Below, in pieces: positions 1 to 11,015 of a DNA stretch of 64,000 nt (positions within the stretch are counted from its first letter, which is position 1; each line of letters starts with the position of its first letter). Location: NCBI GenBank assembly GCA_029532625.1, contig JARFXM010000003.1, positions 4,030,001 through 4,094,000 on the forward strand. Reading direction: 5' to 3'. The translations under genes were made by a program, and so were the position numbers. The DNA is from Lomentospora prolificans. Lineage: Eukaryota > Ascomycota > Sordariomycetes > Microascales > Microascaceae. The notes beneath the pieces were generated by a model. That model did no database searches. It was given only the letters and a program-made list of their open reading frames with translations, and was not told the origin of the DNA.

Positions 1-1760
1 ATCTACGGCGGTCTGTACGACCCCGGCAGCCCCCTCTCCGACGACAACGGCTACCGCAAGGACGTCATTGCCGCTTTCCAAGAGCTAAAGTGCCCCGTCG
101 TCAGGTATCCCGGCGGTAATTTCATCGCGACGTACCACTGGCAAGATGGCGTTGGACCTAGAGACCAGCGACCCAAGAGGTAGGCATTTCGTCGCGCCTT
201 GTGCACAGTCGGACTTATCCGTACTAAAACCGAATTCCTTTTGTTATAATACAGGCAGGAACTTGCGTGGCACGGAATCGAGACCAACGAGTTCGGCACC
301 GACGAATTCCTCAAGTGGTGCGAGATTGTCGGCACCGAACCTTACCTAGCCCTCAACTTTGGCACTGGTAAGCTCACGGAACCTGCTAGTCCGGATAATG
401 AGTAGCAATGAAAGCTCTAACAGCTTCCCAGGAAGCCTCGAGGAGGCCCTCGGCTGGCTTGAATACTGCAACTCCGACTCTGACTCCTACTACGCCAACC
501 TCCGCCGTAAGAACGGCCGGGAGAAGCCCTACGGTGTTAGTCCACTCTCCCCTCCCCGCGCCCGTCCCTTCTATCCTGTATAAAACCAGCATGGGTTCTC
601 ACTTTTTTTTACCTACGTCGCAGGTCAAGTACTGGGCCCTCGGAAACGAATGCTGGGGCCCCTGGCAAGTCGAGCAGATGACCCAAGAAGACTACGCAAA
701 GAAGGCCTACCAGTGGGCCAAGGCCCTCAAGCTCCTCGACCCTTCCATCGAGCTTATCCTCTGCGGCAAGGACGGCCCCACGCACTGGGACTACTACGTT
801 ACCAAGGAGTGCATCAACTACATCCGCCACGCCCTCGGCAACAACGACTCCTCGTGCCTCATCGACATGCACAGCATCCACATCTACACGGCCTCCAGTG
901 ACCACTACAAGAACGCCACTGCCCCTCGACAGGCCGAGAGGGCTATCGAGATCACGAGCAGCTTGATCGATCTCGCTAGGATCGAGAATGGTGTGCCTAC
1001 CAAGATCAAGAAGCAGAAGATTTGCTTCGATGAGTGGAATGTCTGGGATCCTGTCCGAGCTCCCGGCTGGCTCGGTGCGGAAGAAAAGTAAGCCCAGCTA
1101 TCTCCTTCCTCTCCTCCTCCCCCTTCTTTCCCCCCCCCCCCCCTCCTTTCGTACACTGGGAATTCCAAAAAGAAAAAAAAGAAACTGGGCCCCCCCGTGA
1201 GGCTAACAGAAATCACAAGGTACACCTTATCCGACGCCCTCGCCGTCGCCAACTGGCTCAACGTCCTCGTCCGCCAATCCAAACACATCGGCATGGCCAC
1301 AATCGCCCAGTCCGTCAACGTCATCTCCCCCCTCATGACCACCAAGGACGGCCTCCTCAAGCAAACCACCTGGTGGCCTCTCCTCCTCTTCAGCAAGTAC
1401 ATGCGCGGCCACACCGTCGCCGTCCACGTCCAGAGCGGCGAGTACGAGGGTCCCACCCAACCCGACTGGATCCGCGGCACCATCGAGACCCCCTGGCTCG
1501 AGGTCAGCGCCGCCGTCGACGACCAGGGCACCGCCTCCCTCGTCGTCGTCAACATCCACCAAGAAAAGAACTTCCGCACCAGGGTTGAGGGCATCCCCGT
1601 TGGCGCCCAGGTCGACGTGTACACCGTGTCCGGCCCCAGCCTCGAGTGCACGAATACCGACGGGAAGCAGGAGGTCGGCGTCGCGGAGAGCAAGTGGACG
1701 GCGGAGGAGTTTTACGAGTTCCCCAAGCTTTCTATGACTATGTTGAGGTGGAAGGCGTAA
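1..1760 (+). CDS. alpha-L-arabinofuranosidase, GH51 family (5' end missing)
   Basis: Removes terminal alpha-L-arabinofuranosyl residues from arabinan or arabinoxylan fragments. The 5' end lies before the window. I read five exons: 1-179, 255-367, 432-535, 624-1087 and 1220-1760 (467 codons, in frame from base 1). Seen: the PVVRYPGGNF segment of the GH51 barrel; ALGNECWGPWQ near 640-670, whose GNE glutamate is the acid/base; and FDEWNVW near 1024-1045, whose glutamate is the nucleophile. The C-terminal beta-sandwich ends in TMLRWKA. The third intron uses a GTTAGT donor at 536, which restores the expected Y-G-V-K-Y-W junction. Whether a signal peptide exists cannot be seen, so secreted versus intracellular type is open. 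It is convergent with asparagine synthetase, 470 bp away. Confidence 0.95.
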
Positions 1761-2230
1761 ATTGGGATGTCGAAAGACTGGATATAACTCGAGTTATTAT
1801 CATTTCGAATTCAATGCATTTGTGAAGCGAAGAAAGGTTCATTGTCGTGCTATAATTCCGTTTCCATATAGACCAAAAAATAAAATAAAAAGATTAAAAG
1901 ATAAAAATAAAATAAAATAACAATAAAAATAACAATAAAAATATAAGCTAGGTCTGCAAGTGACAGACTACATCTGTCTCAAATCATCCAGGCCTGCGCC
2001 AAAACGTTAAGGAATCAAATAACCGGGTCCTAAATATTGCATCATTTGGTGTCCCTTGCTTTGCCCAAGGTCATCCTTAACATGTGTGCAATGGATTTAT
2101 TTTGAAAAATCGCATTCTACCTGATAAGCCAACTCGGCGTCTATAGCCAAGAGCAATATGACAAAAAAGGGTTCCCAACCCAAAACAGCCATTTATATCC
2201 TGATATATTTGGTACGCCTCCCGCAGTTCC
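1761..2230. other. convergent intergenic region with AT-rich tract
   Basis: Shared 3' flank of the arabinofuranosidase and asparagine synthetase genes. An A/T-rich run at about 1868-1950 contains several AATAAA-like hexamers and probably serves as the polyadenylation region. No other gene is visible. Confidence 0.6.
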
Positions 2231-4700
2231 TTATTCGGCCGCATCGTACTTGGCGTTGTGGATAGAGATGGCCCTTCCGCTGGGATCGGTCTGCTTTGAC
2301 CACTTGGGAGTCCACCTCATGACGGTAGAGGCGCAGTACGAGGGGAAGTGCTCGTCAAACATGAGTCGGTACCAATAGCTATAGACGGAACATGGTTAGC
2401 ATTTCGAAAACGTGAGACAGGACAAAACTTGAAATATCGCCCCCGGGGGCGCGGGGGAAGGAAGAGGGGGTGAATCAACATACGCCTCCTTGGTATCGGG
2501 AATTTCGTCGCCCCATTCGGGCTTGGGGTTCTTCATCATCTCATCGGTAACGTGGAGCTCAGCGTTGTCCCTGAGGGCGTCGATCCAGCCATAGCCAACA
2601 CCGTCGGAGAACTGCTCCTTCTGCCTCCACAAGATCTCGTCAGGGAGGTAAGGCTCGACGCCGGGCTCGTCCTTGGTGTCGAAGGCCTTGCGAAGGATGT
2701 ACTTCTCGATCCTGTCCTTGGTGATCATCTTGTCCTGGGGGTCAATGTTCATCGCAGTCTCGAGGAACTCCTTGTCCAAGAAGGGGACACGGGCCTCAAG
2801 TCCCCAGGCGGAAGTAGACTTGTTGGCACGGAGGCAGTCGGCAAGGTGAAGATTCTTCACGCGGCGAACAGTCTCCTCATGGAAAGCCTCCTTGTCGGGA
2901 GCAGCGTGGAAGTAGAGGTAGCCGCCAAAGATTTCGTCACTACCCTCACCGCTGAGCACCATCTTGATACCCATCGCCTTGATCTTTCGAGAAAGAAGAT
3001 ACATGGGAGTGGACGCTCGGATGGTGGTCACATCATAGGTCTCGAGGTGGTAAATGACATCGGAAAGGGCGTTGAGGCCGTCTTCAATGGTGAAGGTCAT
3101 GACGTGGTGCTTCGTTCCGAGGAACTTGGCGACTTCGAGGGCGGCCTTGGTATCGGGGGCATCGGGGAGACCGATTGAGAAGGAGTTGAGCTGAGGAAGG
3201 TAGGTAAGGGTCGAGAGCTTGTAGTCCTCATCGATACCGACAAGACCCTCGCCCTTGTCGGCGTTGGCGGAGGCGTCGTCAAGGATGCTGCCGTTGGCCT
3301 CGAGCGCGGCCTGTTTTAACCGAAGAGTCTCGCGCTGGGCAATGGAAGCGACCAAGCTGGAGTCAAGGCCGCCGGAGAGGAGGACACCGTAAGGAACCTC
3401 AGCCATCAATCGCTTCCTGACGGAGCGCTCGAGGGTCTCCCGGAGGACCTTCAGGTCGACAGGGGTGGTGGGAACCTTGGAGTCATCCCACCAAGAGGGC
3501 TGGAAGTATCGCGTGGTCTCGCCGGTCTTGGAGTCGTAAATGTGGCCGGGAGGGAAAGCAACGACCTTGTCGCAGACGGGGTGGAGGCACTTCAGCTCAG
3601 ATGCAAAGTACACCGCATCAGGCTCCTTGGAGGACCAGCCCTGGTAGAAGCTGGTGATACCGATGGGATCGCGGGCGGCAATTACTCGGTCCTGGGCCTT
3701 GTCGTAGAGGACAAACGAGAACATGCCGTCGAGGTACTTGGGGGCGTCGATATCATTTTCAATGTACTTGAGAGAAGCAGTTAGTAACGTCAAAGCCGAC
3801 TCATATCGTAGGTCTACGAAGCGGTGGCGGGAGTTGCGCGTACCAAAGGAATGACGACCTCGCAGTCGGAGTGGGTCTTGAAGTGGTAGGGGTTCTTGAG
3901 GTTCTTTCGGATGAGACGGTGGTTATAGATCTCACCGTTGACGGCGAGGATGATGGACTCGTCGGCATTGGTAAGGGGCTGAGCGCCGGACTCTGTAGAA
4001 GGTGGGTGTAAGTCAAGGTCAGCTCGATGGGCGGGCTACATGCGACGGAGAGACGGGGTGCATACCGACGCCGACGATACTCAGACGCTCGTGGCATAGA
4101 ACTGTTGAGGCAAATTGTCAATTGAAACGCTTCATTTAAAACCCCTTCGGTTTGATCACACATACTAGTGTTGTTGCTGATAACATTTCCACCTGTTTTT
4201 ATCACAAGAAGTCAGATCTCAATGGTTCCGTTCCCACTGCTCTCCCCTGTCTCAGAGATATCGCGTGAGTCACAACCTACTCCAGTCGGGGCCCCTGTGT
4301 CGGACGCTGTAATTTTTTTTTTGTCAATTGGAAAGTTACCCAGGAGAGGGAAGCGGTTGCACGTACGCCTTTGCGAGCTTCAAAGCAGTGGGCTTGAACT
4401 TTTGAACGTCGGGGTGACTGCATGTGTGCGTTAGCTTGGAGTTGTAAAACCCTCTCGCGCTCTCTCTCTTTCTCTCGCTCTCTCTATCCCACGCTTCGCC
4501 AGCGCGGCGCAAATGGTACTGCACCACAATTGATGGCGGGGTAATTTTTCTTTGATAATTGAAAAAATGCCCCGCCATCCCTGCCACAAACAAGGTGCAG
4601 TGCAGCAGATAGCTAGATTGACAGCGAGCCAGCCATTGCGAATAACCAGCGCCAAGGGAAAGGGCTCGACGTACCGGTGGCAGGCGAATATGCCACACAT
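2231..4700 (-). CDS. asn1: asparagine synthetase (glutamine-hydrolysing)
   Basis: Makes asparagine from aspartate, glutamine and ATP in the cytosol (EC 6.3.5.4). Eight exons on the minus strand: 4675-4700, 4367-4417, 4281-4306, 4166-4192, 4066-4101, 3844-3992, 2484-3766 and 2231-2378, giving 581 aa, a normal length. The protein starts MCGIFACHRHPD; Cys2 is the class II glutamine amidotransferase nucleophile. RHRGPDWSG, CHERLSIV and NGEIYNH are typical GATase segments. The ATP pyrophosphatase loop SGGLDSS is at about 236-242. The first five exons are each only 26-51 nt, so automated models may miss the N terminus. Intron 1 holds a CT-rich microsatellite (+ strand). Two ATGACTC elements upstream (5112-5143) fit cross-pathway (Gcn4/CPC1) control. 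Confidence 0.95.
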
Positions 4701-6385
4701 CGTTGCGATCTAGATAGCGTAGGTCGTGGAGGTGCGCGGAGAATCTCGGTTGACGGCGACGCGGCTACAAGGAAAACCTCGGGCAACGAGCAAAGGTCTG
4801 CGTGCTGCAGGTAGATAGTAGATAACGACAAGGTGCAGCCCTCGGAAGGTGAGCAACAAACAAGACAGACCAAGACAACGAAGGCCTTGGCGACACAAGA
4901 GAGATCGAACTGGGGATGGGGGGAAGAAGGAGGTGTCGAGTTGAAAATTCAAAACGGTCCAAGAGTGTGGCAATGGGGAAGATTTGAACGACTCTTTATT
5001 TTTTTTTTTTCTCCCTCTTCCCACCCCCAAAATTTCAGAACGGGCTACTTGGTCGGTCTTGCCCACCATAAAGATTTTAAGCTCCTCTACGTACCTCTGG
5101 GACTAGAATTCGAGTCATCCATCCCTCCAGTGCAGTATGACTCTGACTGGGACTCGGCCCTGGTACACTGCGCCGGTCTTTCCAGTGCACCCATTTGCCC
5201 CTCTAATATTCCAATGTAAAGAGTCTAGTAAGTAATATTAGGTGTTGACACAACTAAGACCGAACTGTCACGCCCACGGATTCGCGGGCCCCGAGATCGG
5301 AATTGGAAATACTGATTTTTCATTGGCCATTCGACACCCTGCATTGCCCAAACCGGCGATAAGGGGGTGGTGGGCGTGGCGGTAGCAGACGTCGCTGGCA
5401 ATCCCACCAGACCAGGGTTTTTTTCAGTGTCCCTTTGCTTCCCCAGATAAAAAACGGACGGGACAGGGTAATTAAAGCCAGGCAATGCCATTGCTGGCCA
5501 TTCTTCCGTCCCACCCACGGTTTTCCGATAAATCCGCCATTGGCGTGAATAAGAGCTCCTGATAAGATAAGCCTGCGACAACACAACGCCTACCGGAGCC
5601 TGATGCATCCCGCTGAACTCGGTGAGCAGAACGATTCCTGACACTTTTTGCGAACAACCCTTCCCCCGCCAGGCGTAGTCAATTCAAAATTGCGCTCACG
5701 GCGCAAGTTTGGGGTGGTTAGTCCTCTCGCCTTCTCATTCGCCCGAACCGCTCCAATGCCTACGAAAACCCCCCCCAGGCACCTGCACATCTCAGACCCC
5801 GATCGCAAGTGGGGTGAGGGGTGTCCACGAGAGCGCCGCCATGCATCCGGACTTTCGTAAGAGCTTTTCTCCACGCGGCGGGCGTGGGTGAGGTGCCAAG
5901 TAAATACCGCGGGAGCGTGGGCGGCGAGGCTTCCTCGCATCGTCTGGGGTTCAGGAGTATGGGCATTCTCCTACCCACAAAAGGCTCCAAGGATTCATCT
6001 CATCCTACCCGAGTCGCCGTCTCTGGTCACGGACGCCGGATGCCATGTGCAGGAAGTGAGGCGCATTCGTCACGATTCAAAGATTCAACGAGGACACGCC
6101 CTTGCCGCCGCAGCTTATCGCCCAAAAGTTTTGCTCGTCATATCCATTACATCCAAGTGATTTGGAATCGAATTACGTGGTCGATATGAAAGATCAGCGC
6201 TCGTATCATTATCCGTCGTGTCTCTCTAAAATAAGTGTGCTAAGTAGAAGAACAAACAAAGCCCATGTCGTGTCCTGGTATCCTTCCGAACTCCGCGTAA
6301 AGATCAACCCAGCCCAGCCCCCATCACTGTCATATGCGTGATTATCCTCGATTCAAGGAACAAACTAGACTGCGGGTCTGGGCGC
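4701..6385. other. upstream region of asparagine synthetase / 3' flank of UBC9
   Basis: About 1.7 kb without a supported gene. Besides the two ATGACTC sites listed separately I see only short overlapping open frames without homology or splice support. No tRNA-like fold was found. Confidence 0.5.
5112..5143. promoter_or_regulatory. pair of putative Gcn4/CPC1 sites
   Basis: GAGTCAT at 5112-5118 and ATGACTC at 5137-5143 are the same 7-mer in opposite orientations, 412-443 bp upstream of the asparagine synthetase ATG. The core matches the half-conserved Gcn4/CPC1 site (ATGASTCAT). Assignment to this gene is inference from position and from the known amino-acid control of such genes. Confidence 0.45.
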
Positions 6386-7077
6386 TTAGCTAGCCGGGTT
6401 CTCCCGCACCACTCGACGGATGCGTTTCTCATATTCGATACGGTCCTTTTTAAAGAGATTGTACGCCTCGGCTTGGGCCGGTGATTCGGGGTTGGGATCG
6501 TTGAGAAGGTCCTGGATTCCAAGAAGAATCTGCTTCACTGTAATGGCCGGCTTCCAAGCCTCTTCTTCGTTGAGAATCGACAGGCAGACCGTGCCGGAGG
6601 GATACACGTTGGGGTGGAACAACGGAGGTACGAACTTGCCTAGACATGGGAAGCACGCATACGTTAGTCATTTGTTTTGGGCTTGGCGGCGGACGGGTGA
6701 AGATTCATGCTTACATTTCGGGGGCTTCGTCGGATACTCTACGAAGCGATGAAGTTGGGTCATTAGCTTGGAGGCAGATCGATCGGCTTGGAGCCAAGAA
6801 AAAATAATACTCACCGTCGGGGAAGGTAATCGTAAGCTTGAAGAGGCCACCCTCCCAAATTGTCTTCTCCTTGCCTGGGATACCGCACTCCCAAACCTTC
6901 ATGTCAGACACGCCCTGTGCATTCCTCTGAGGCCTGGCGTAGAAGCCAAAAGGGTGGTCACGACGCCATTGCTTTCTGGTCTTGCATTAGCACTAATCAA
7001 CGGAAGCCTCCGAGGCTGTCGGGCACGAATGTAAAGACATACCGCTCTTCGAGCAGACGGTTCTGGCAAAGACTCAT
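6386..7077 (-). CDS. UBC9: SUMO-conjugating enzyme Ubc9 (E2)
   Basis: E2 that receives SUMO from the Aos1-Uba2 E1 and passes it to substrates, mainly in the nucleus. Four exons: 7043-7077, 6815-6975, 6715-6738 and 6386-6639, giving 157 aa, the usual Ubc9 length. The start MSLCQNRLLEER is the family N terminus; an upstream in-frame Met is part of a longer spurious frame. HPN at 82-84 and the catalytic Cys92 in SGTVCLSIL are visible, as are the basic N-terminal residues that bind SUMO in this family. Exon 3 is only 24 nt, flanked by canonical GT/AG signals, and encodes YPTKPPK. Divergent from PEX19. Confidence 0.97.
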
Positions 7078-8061
7078 GATGAATAAGGTGGATGTTTTGG
7101 ATAGTACGAGATGCAATTGCCAAGAGCTTGATACAAGATCCCGAGCCTTCGGAGGTAGGCCAGTATGGTCCCGAATGCGCAAGGTAAGCAGGCGTCAGAA
7201 GGGAAGGACGTCCGAAGGGATAAAAAATAGTTGACAGGACTGGCTGGCCGAGGATGGCGAGTACGCCAGGATCTTCCAAAATGGCTTTTGGTCTGGCGAG
7301 AAAAGTCCACGAAGGAAAATAAGGCGACTGGAGCTGCTGGAAAATGGGGGCGATAAATGAATCAAACTGCCGATAGAGTAAGGATTGAATCACACATCAC
7401 ATCGCGAAAGAAGGCAGCAATGCACATAGAGGGGGAGGGGTACTCTGGCTGGGGAGTGGTACTGGAGGTGCACCCGCCTCAGCCTGTGGCGCGCAAGGTA
7501 CAACTCAGCCCCACCAGAATACTTGCTCGGTACCCGAAAGAGTTTTTGGAGCCCGGCCTCCAGGTACCGCTATAATATGCCGTCTACTGATCACGGGGTG
7601 CACGCCCACTACCATAAGTCTCGCTTGGCCTACCATTGGAGACAAGAGCGTTGCTACAGGGCACTGTTTAGCGACCACCTGCGAACCCCGAAACCGTCAG
7701 CCAGCGGGTTGGGCCAATAATTTTGAGTCCAAGACCACATGCCGTCATCCCTCGGCTCATTGTCGCTGTAGTGGACGGACGACGCAACATAAATCTTACA
7801 CTCGCTCACAAACCCCGAACGCAGGCGCTGAGTGGAAAAAAAATATACTGGGTAGTAGTTCTTGTTTTCAAGGCTCGAAGACATCCCTTACGTTATTCGC
7901 CTTGCTTCTGGTACACCGTCTCCCTCTAGGACCTCTTCCGCCGACAGCTAAGCAAACCGCGGGGTGTGAGTGGTGCCCTTCTTGCATGTGCCTTGGGCTT
8001 GGAAACCAAAGACCGCAAACGAAAAGGAAGAATAGACGGGTAAGCGCACATATCAGTGGCC
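7078..8061. promoter_or_regulatory. divergent promoter region UBC9 / PEX19
   Basis: About 1 kb between two divergent starts. A CCAAT box sits at 7714-7718 and its reverse (ATTGG) near 7634. No gene is supported here. Confidence 0.4.
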
Positions 8062-9259
8062 ATGTCGGCCGAAAATAATGGAGGCGATGTTATCGCCGAT
8101 GAGAAGAAGGAGACGGTGGTCCCAGCAACTACGGTCGAGAAGGAGTCGAAAGTAGAGGAGGAGGTTGAAGACTTTCCAGATCCGGATGAGGACGATTTGG
8201 ATGATCTTGATGGTACGATGTCCAGAGCCAAAAGAGCAGACTAGAATACGAGGGGCTAACAAGTGAGCAGAATTCCTGGATGATTTCTCCGCCGGGAAGG
8301 CTGAGAATAAAAAGCCTATCGAGGCTTCAACACCAGCAGGGCCAGCCAAGACAGAAGCGCCTGCCGCTGCGCCTACTCCTAACGCCAGTGCGAGTGCTGA
8401 TAATGAGGATGCGCTGCTTGATGATGAGCTCGCTAAGGAGCTGGAGAAGGGGATGGCCAATTTCTTCAGCGGACTAGAAACTTCTGTAAGTCGCCGTATT
8501 GGGACGTGTTCCTTGCGCTGAACTAATAAAAATGTTTAGCCCGAGATGCAGGCAGAGTTCCAAGAAATGTTCAAGAAGATCGCGGAGGCAACTGCTGAGG
8601 TGGACGGAGAGACTGCCGAAGCCCCGTCCACGAAGGGGGACTCGTCAAAATCGACGGCTGACCCAGCATCTGAGGCGTCCTTCCAAGAAACCATCCGCCG
8701 GACTATGGAGAGGATAAAGACCTCTGAAAACAAAACGACAGAGGATCTATCCAAGGACGACGGCCAAGACATTTTCAACGATCTAATGGGTCTTCTGGGC
8801 AACGGCGCGCTCGGTGGTGAGGGTGGCTCGGACGACCTGAACAAGATGCTGCTCGGCATGATGGAACAGCTCACGAACAAGGAGATTCTTTATGAGCCTA
8901 TGAAGGAGCTACACGACCAATTCCCCGGCTGGCTAGAGAAAAATAGGGACAAATGCGCTGCTGAGGATTTGAAACGATACGAGGAACAGCGGGTGGTTGT
9001 GGCGGATATTGTCTCCAAGTTCGAGGAGCCCTCCTATTCCGACTCGAACCCGGCCCACCGGGAATATATTGTCGAGAAGATGCAAAAGGTACGCACACTC
9101 TAGTATTCCTAAGCCCTCCACAGGTGCCAGCTGAAGCACTAGCTGACAATTCTACAGATGCAAGCGGCTGGTTCTCCGCCACCCGACCTGGTAGGGGACT
9201 TGCAATCGGCACAGGAAGCGTTGAACGCTCCGAATGATGAGGCGTGTAACCCTCAATAG
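8062..9259 (+). CDS. PEX19: peroxin-19, import receptor for peroxisomal membrane proteins
   Basis: Cytosolic chaperone and receptor that binds newly made peroxisomal membrane proteins and docks on Pex3. Exons 8062-8212, 8271-8485, 8540-9088 and 9158-9259 give 338 aa. The acidic N-terminal Pex3-binding region (FPDPDEDDLDDLDEFLDDF), the amphipathic central part with MANFFSGLETSPEM, and the C-terminal helical cargo-binding domain (LYEPMKELHDQFPGWL) match Pex19 in order. The protein ends ACNPQ, a CaaX-like farnesylation box, as in other fungal Pex19 proteins. ATG 8062 is preferred over a GTG six bases upstream. Convergent with the next gene, with a 250 bp gap. Confidence 0.95.
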
Positions 9260-9509
9260 TATTCCCAGGAGGACTTGTCTTTCCGCAAGATAGTAAAAGA
9301 ATCTAATACACCCCGTAATGGAATTCTGAACGGCCACCAATGTTGGTATACTGTGACCTGTAGTGCCCGAAGTAAGGCAGACCCGAACGCCATAACCCGG
9401 CCTTTACCCTTCCAAAACGCCGTCCCAAGTAAGATTAAAAAAAAAAAAGCAATGCCCCGTTCCCCATGGTAAGGGTTCCATCAAAATGACACTTCAGCTT
9501 GGCACAAAA

Positions 9510-10258
9510 TTATGACATTTCTGTATCCTCTCCGGAAATAGGTGTGTTCTCGGCTAGCTCCATGAATATCTGGTCGAACTCCTCATCATCTGACATGTAT
9601 ATCGATGGCGGACGCTGCGATGATTCGTTTTGAGACTCCGAGGGCACCCAGGGCTGCTCGTAGGAGGTGACGAGTGCGTCAAGCTCTAGTTGTTCTTGCC
9701 TCGCAATCTCATCGGCCATCATCGCATCAATGTCCTCTGGGATTTCCTGCTGGTTCTTCTGGTCTGTCATGTTGGCTGCGTCTTCGATGTCCGCCTCGGT
9801 TAGGATCTCGGCCGCCTCGTTCTCCTTCTGTTGCAATATTTGCTGCTGTTCTTCGTGCCACCTTCGGATAGCCTGGAGAGTGTTAGAAAGGGTATTGGCG
9901 GGGCAAGGCGCTTTGGGGGGGAAGGGGATTAACTTACGTGTCCTTCTATCGACCTTCGTTCAAAGGCCCGGTCCTCCGCCCGGTCACGAACATTCCTCAG
10001 GAATAGCTGGCGTCTCGTTTGTTGGCCTTCTTCACGTTTCCGGACCAGCGGGTTAGGTTTCGTCTGCCTCACGGCAAACCTGGACTTGGGTTCGGGAGGA
10101 GATGAGAAGCAAGTCCGCTGGCTCATGGAATTTGCATTCACGGGTGAGAGCGGGGTGGAAGCGCGGATGGGCGACGAGGAGAGGGGCGACGGTGCCGCAG
10201 GCTTGAAATGGCCCCACGAGTTTTCGTTGAAGAACGGCATGGGCGCAATTGTGAACAT
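9510..10258 (-). CDS. unrecognised coiled-coil protein with S/T-P cluster and acidic tail
   Basis: I do not recognise this protein. Two exons, 9938-10258 and 9510-9872, give 227 aa; a 65 bp intron has a GTAAGT donor and a CTAACA branch point. The N terminus (MFTIAPMPFF) is followed by a Ser/Pro-rich segment with several S/T-P sites (SPLSSSPIRASTPLSP, about 24-39). A basic helical stretch comes next, with RRQLFL (an RxLF shape) and many charged residues likely to form a coiled coil to about 125. The C terminus is acidic and ends after DDEEFDQIFMEL. No signal peptide or membrane segment is seen. The ATG at 10258 is chosen because upstream in-frame sequence is low complexity (poly-A/T). Divergent from the ADCK gene, with a TCACGTGA box 231 bp upstream. 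Confidence 0.75.
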
Positions 10259-11015
10259 GGCGGAACAGGAGATGGAGATGTGTAACCGAGATTGTGTTTT
10301 GGCCTTTAAAACATCTGGAGCGGTGCGTGATGGAATTGGCGTGGAATAGGGGCGAATAGGTGTAGTTCTTTTGGTGTAGAGTTGTTTGGGGGGGGGAGAA
10401 TGCTTCCTGAGCTTCACGTTAAGTTTGTTTAATGGGAACGCGGTACACGACCGTGACGTGTTGAGGCGTAGATGGAAATCACACAGTGTCACGTGAACCG
10501 CGTTCTTCGACGCCTGGACTGGAACCTGGCTAATAATAATAGATCCATGTGCACTGGCTATTTGGTGGCGAGGGACAATAAAGGGTGGGCCAAGGCCATT
10601 GCCATTAACCCGCCAACTTCTGGCGGTTACCTGACAGGTACAAGCTCCACTTGGACCCCTGCCAACCTCTTTTCTTCTTTCTCGGGTTGAACGTCGGACC
10701 TGAAAAACGAAGGGCGGAAAAAAAAATGAGAAACGAAAAGAAGAAAAAAAAAAAAAAAAAAAAAAAAAATTACCGTACCGTGGAGAAAACGTTGGGGCAA
10801 TCAGGCGATATAAGTTCCTCAAAAAGGACTAGGAGGCGATAACACACTAAAACCAGCATATCGAAGGCGGTCAAAGATTGCCAAACCTCGTTCTCGAAAG
10901 AAATGTTCTCGATCCCCTACGATTAGATTTAACCCGTGAGTTTCGACGCGCATTCGTTCCCACGCGCACTTACACGAAGACACCTCTTCCCTATGAGGTC
11001 CCCCTTGATCCCCAA
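10259..11015. promoter_or_regulatory. divergent promoter region with long poly-A tract
   Basis: Lies between the start codons of the unrecognised minus-strand gene and the ADCK gene. Contains TCACGTGA at 10489-10496 and an uninterrupted A run at 10744-10769 (26 nt; T on the minus strand), a probable nucleosome-excluding tract. Nothing else is seen. Confidence 0.5.
10489..10496. promoter_or_regulatory. TCACGTGA E-box palindrome
   Basis: Perfect 8-bp palindrome preceded by G (GTCACGTGA), 231 bp upstream of the minus-strand ATG at 10258. Matches the Cbf1/CDEI-type bHLH core RTCACRTG. The same nonamer occurs upstream of RAD52 and V-ATPase subunit c in this window. Confidence 0.45.

Noticed and set aside
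905..1693. 262-codon frame antisense to the arabinofuranosidase
   Set aside because: It crosses a clear intron and overlaps catalytic GH51 exons; no homology.
10878..11015. Longer N terminus for the ADCK protein
   Set aside because: The extension would start at TTG; the ATG at 11016 gives a good mitochondrial presequence.
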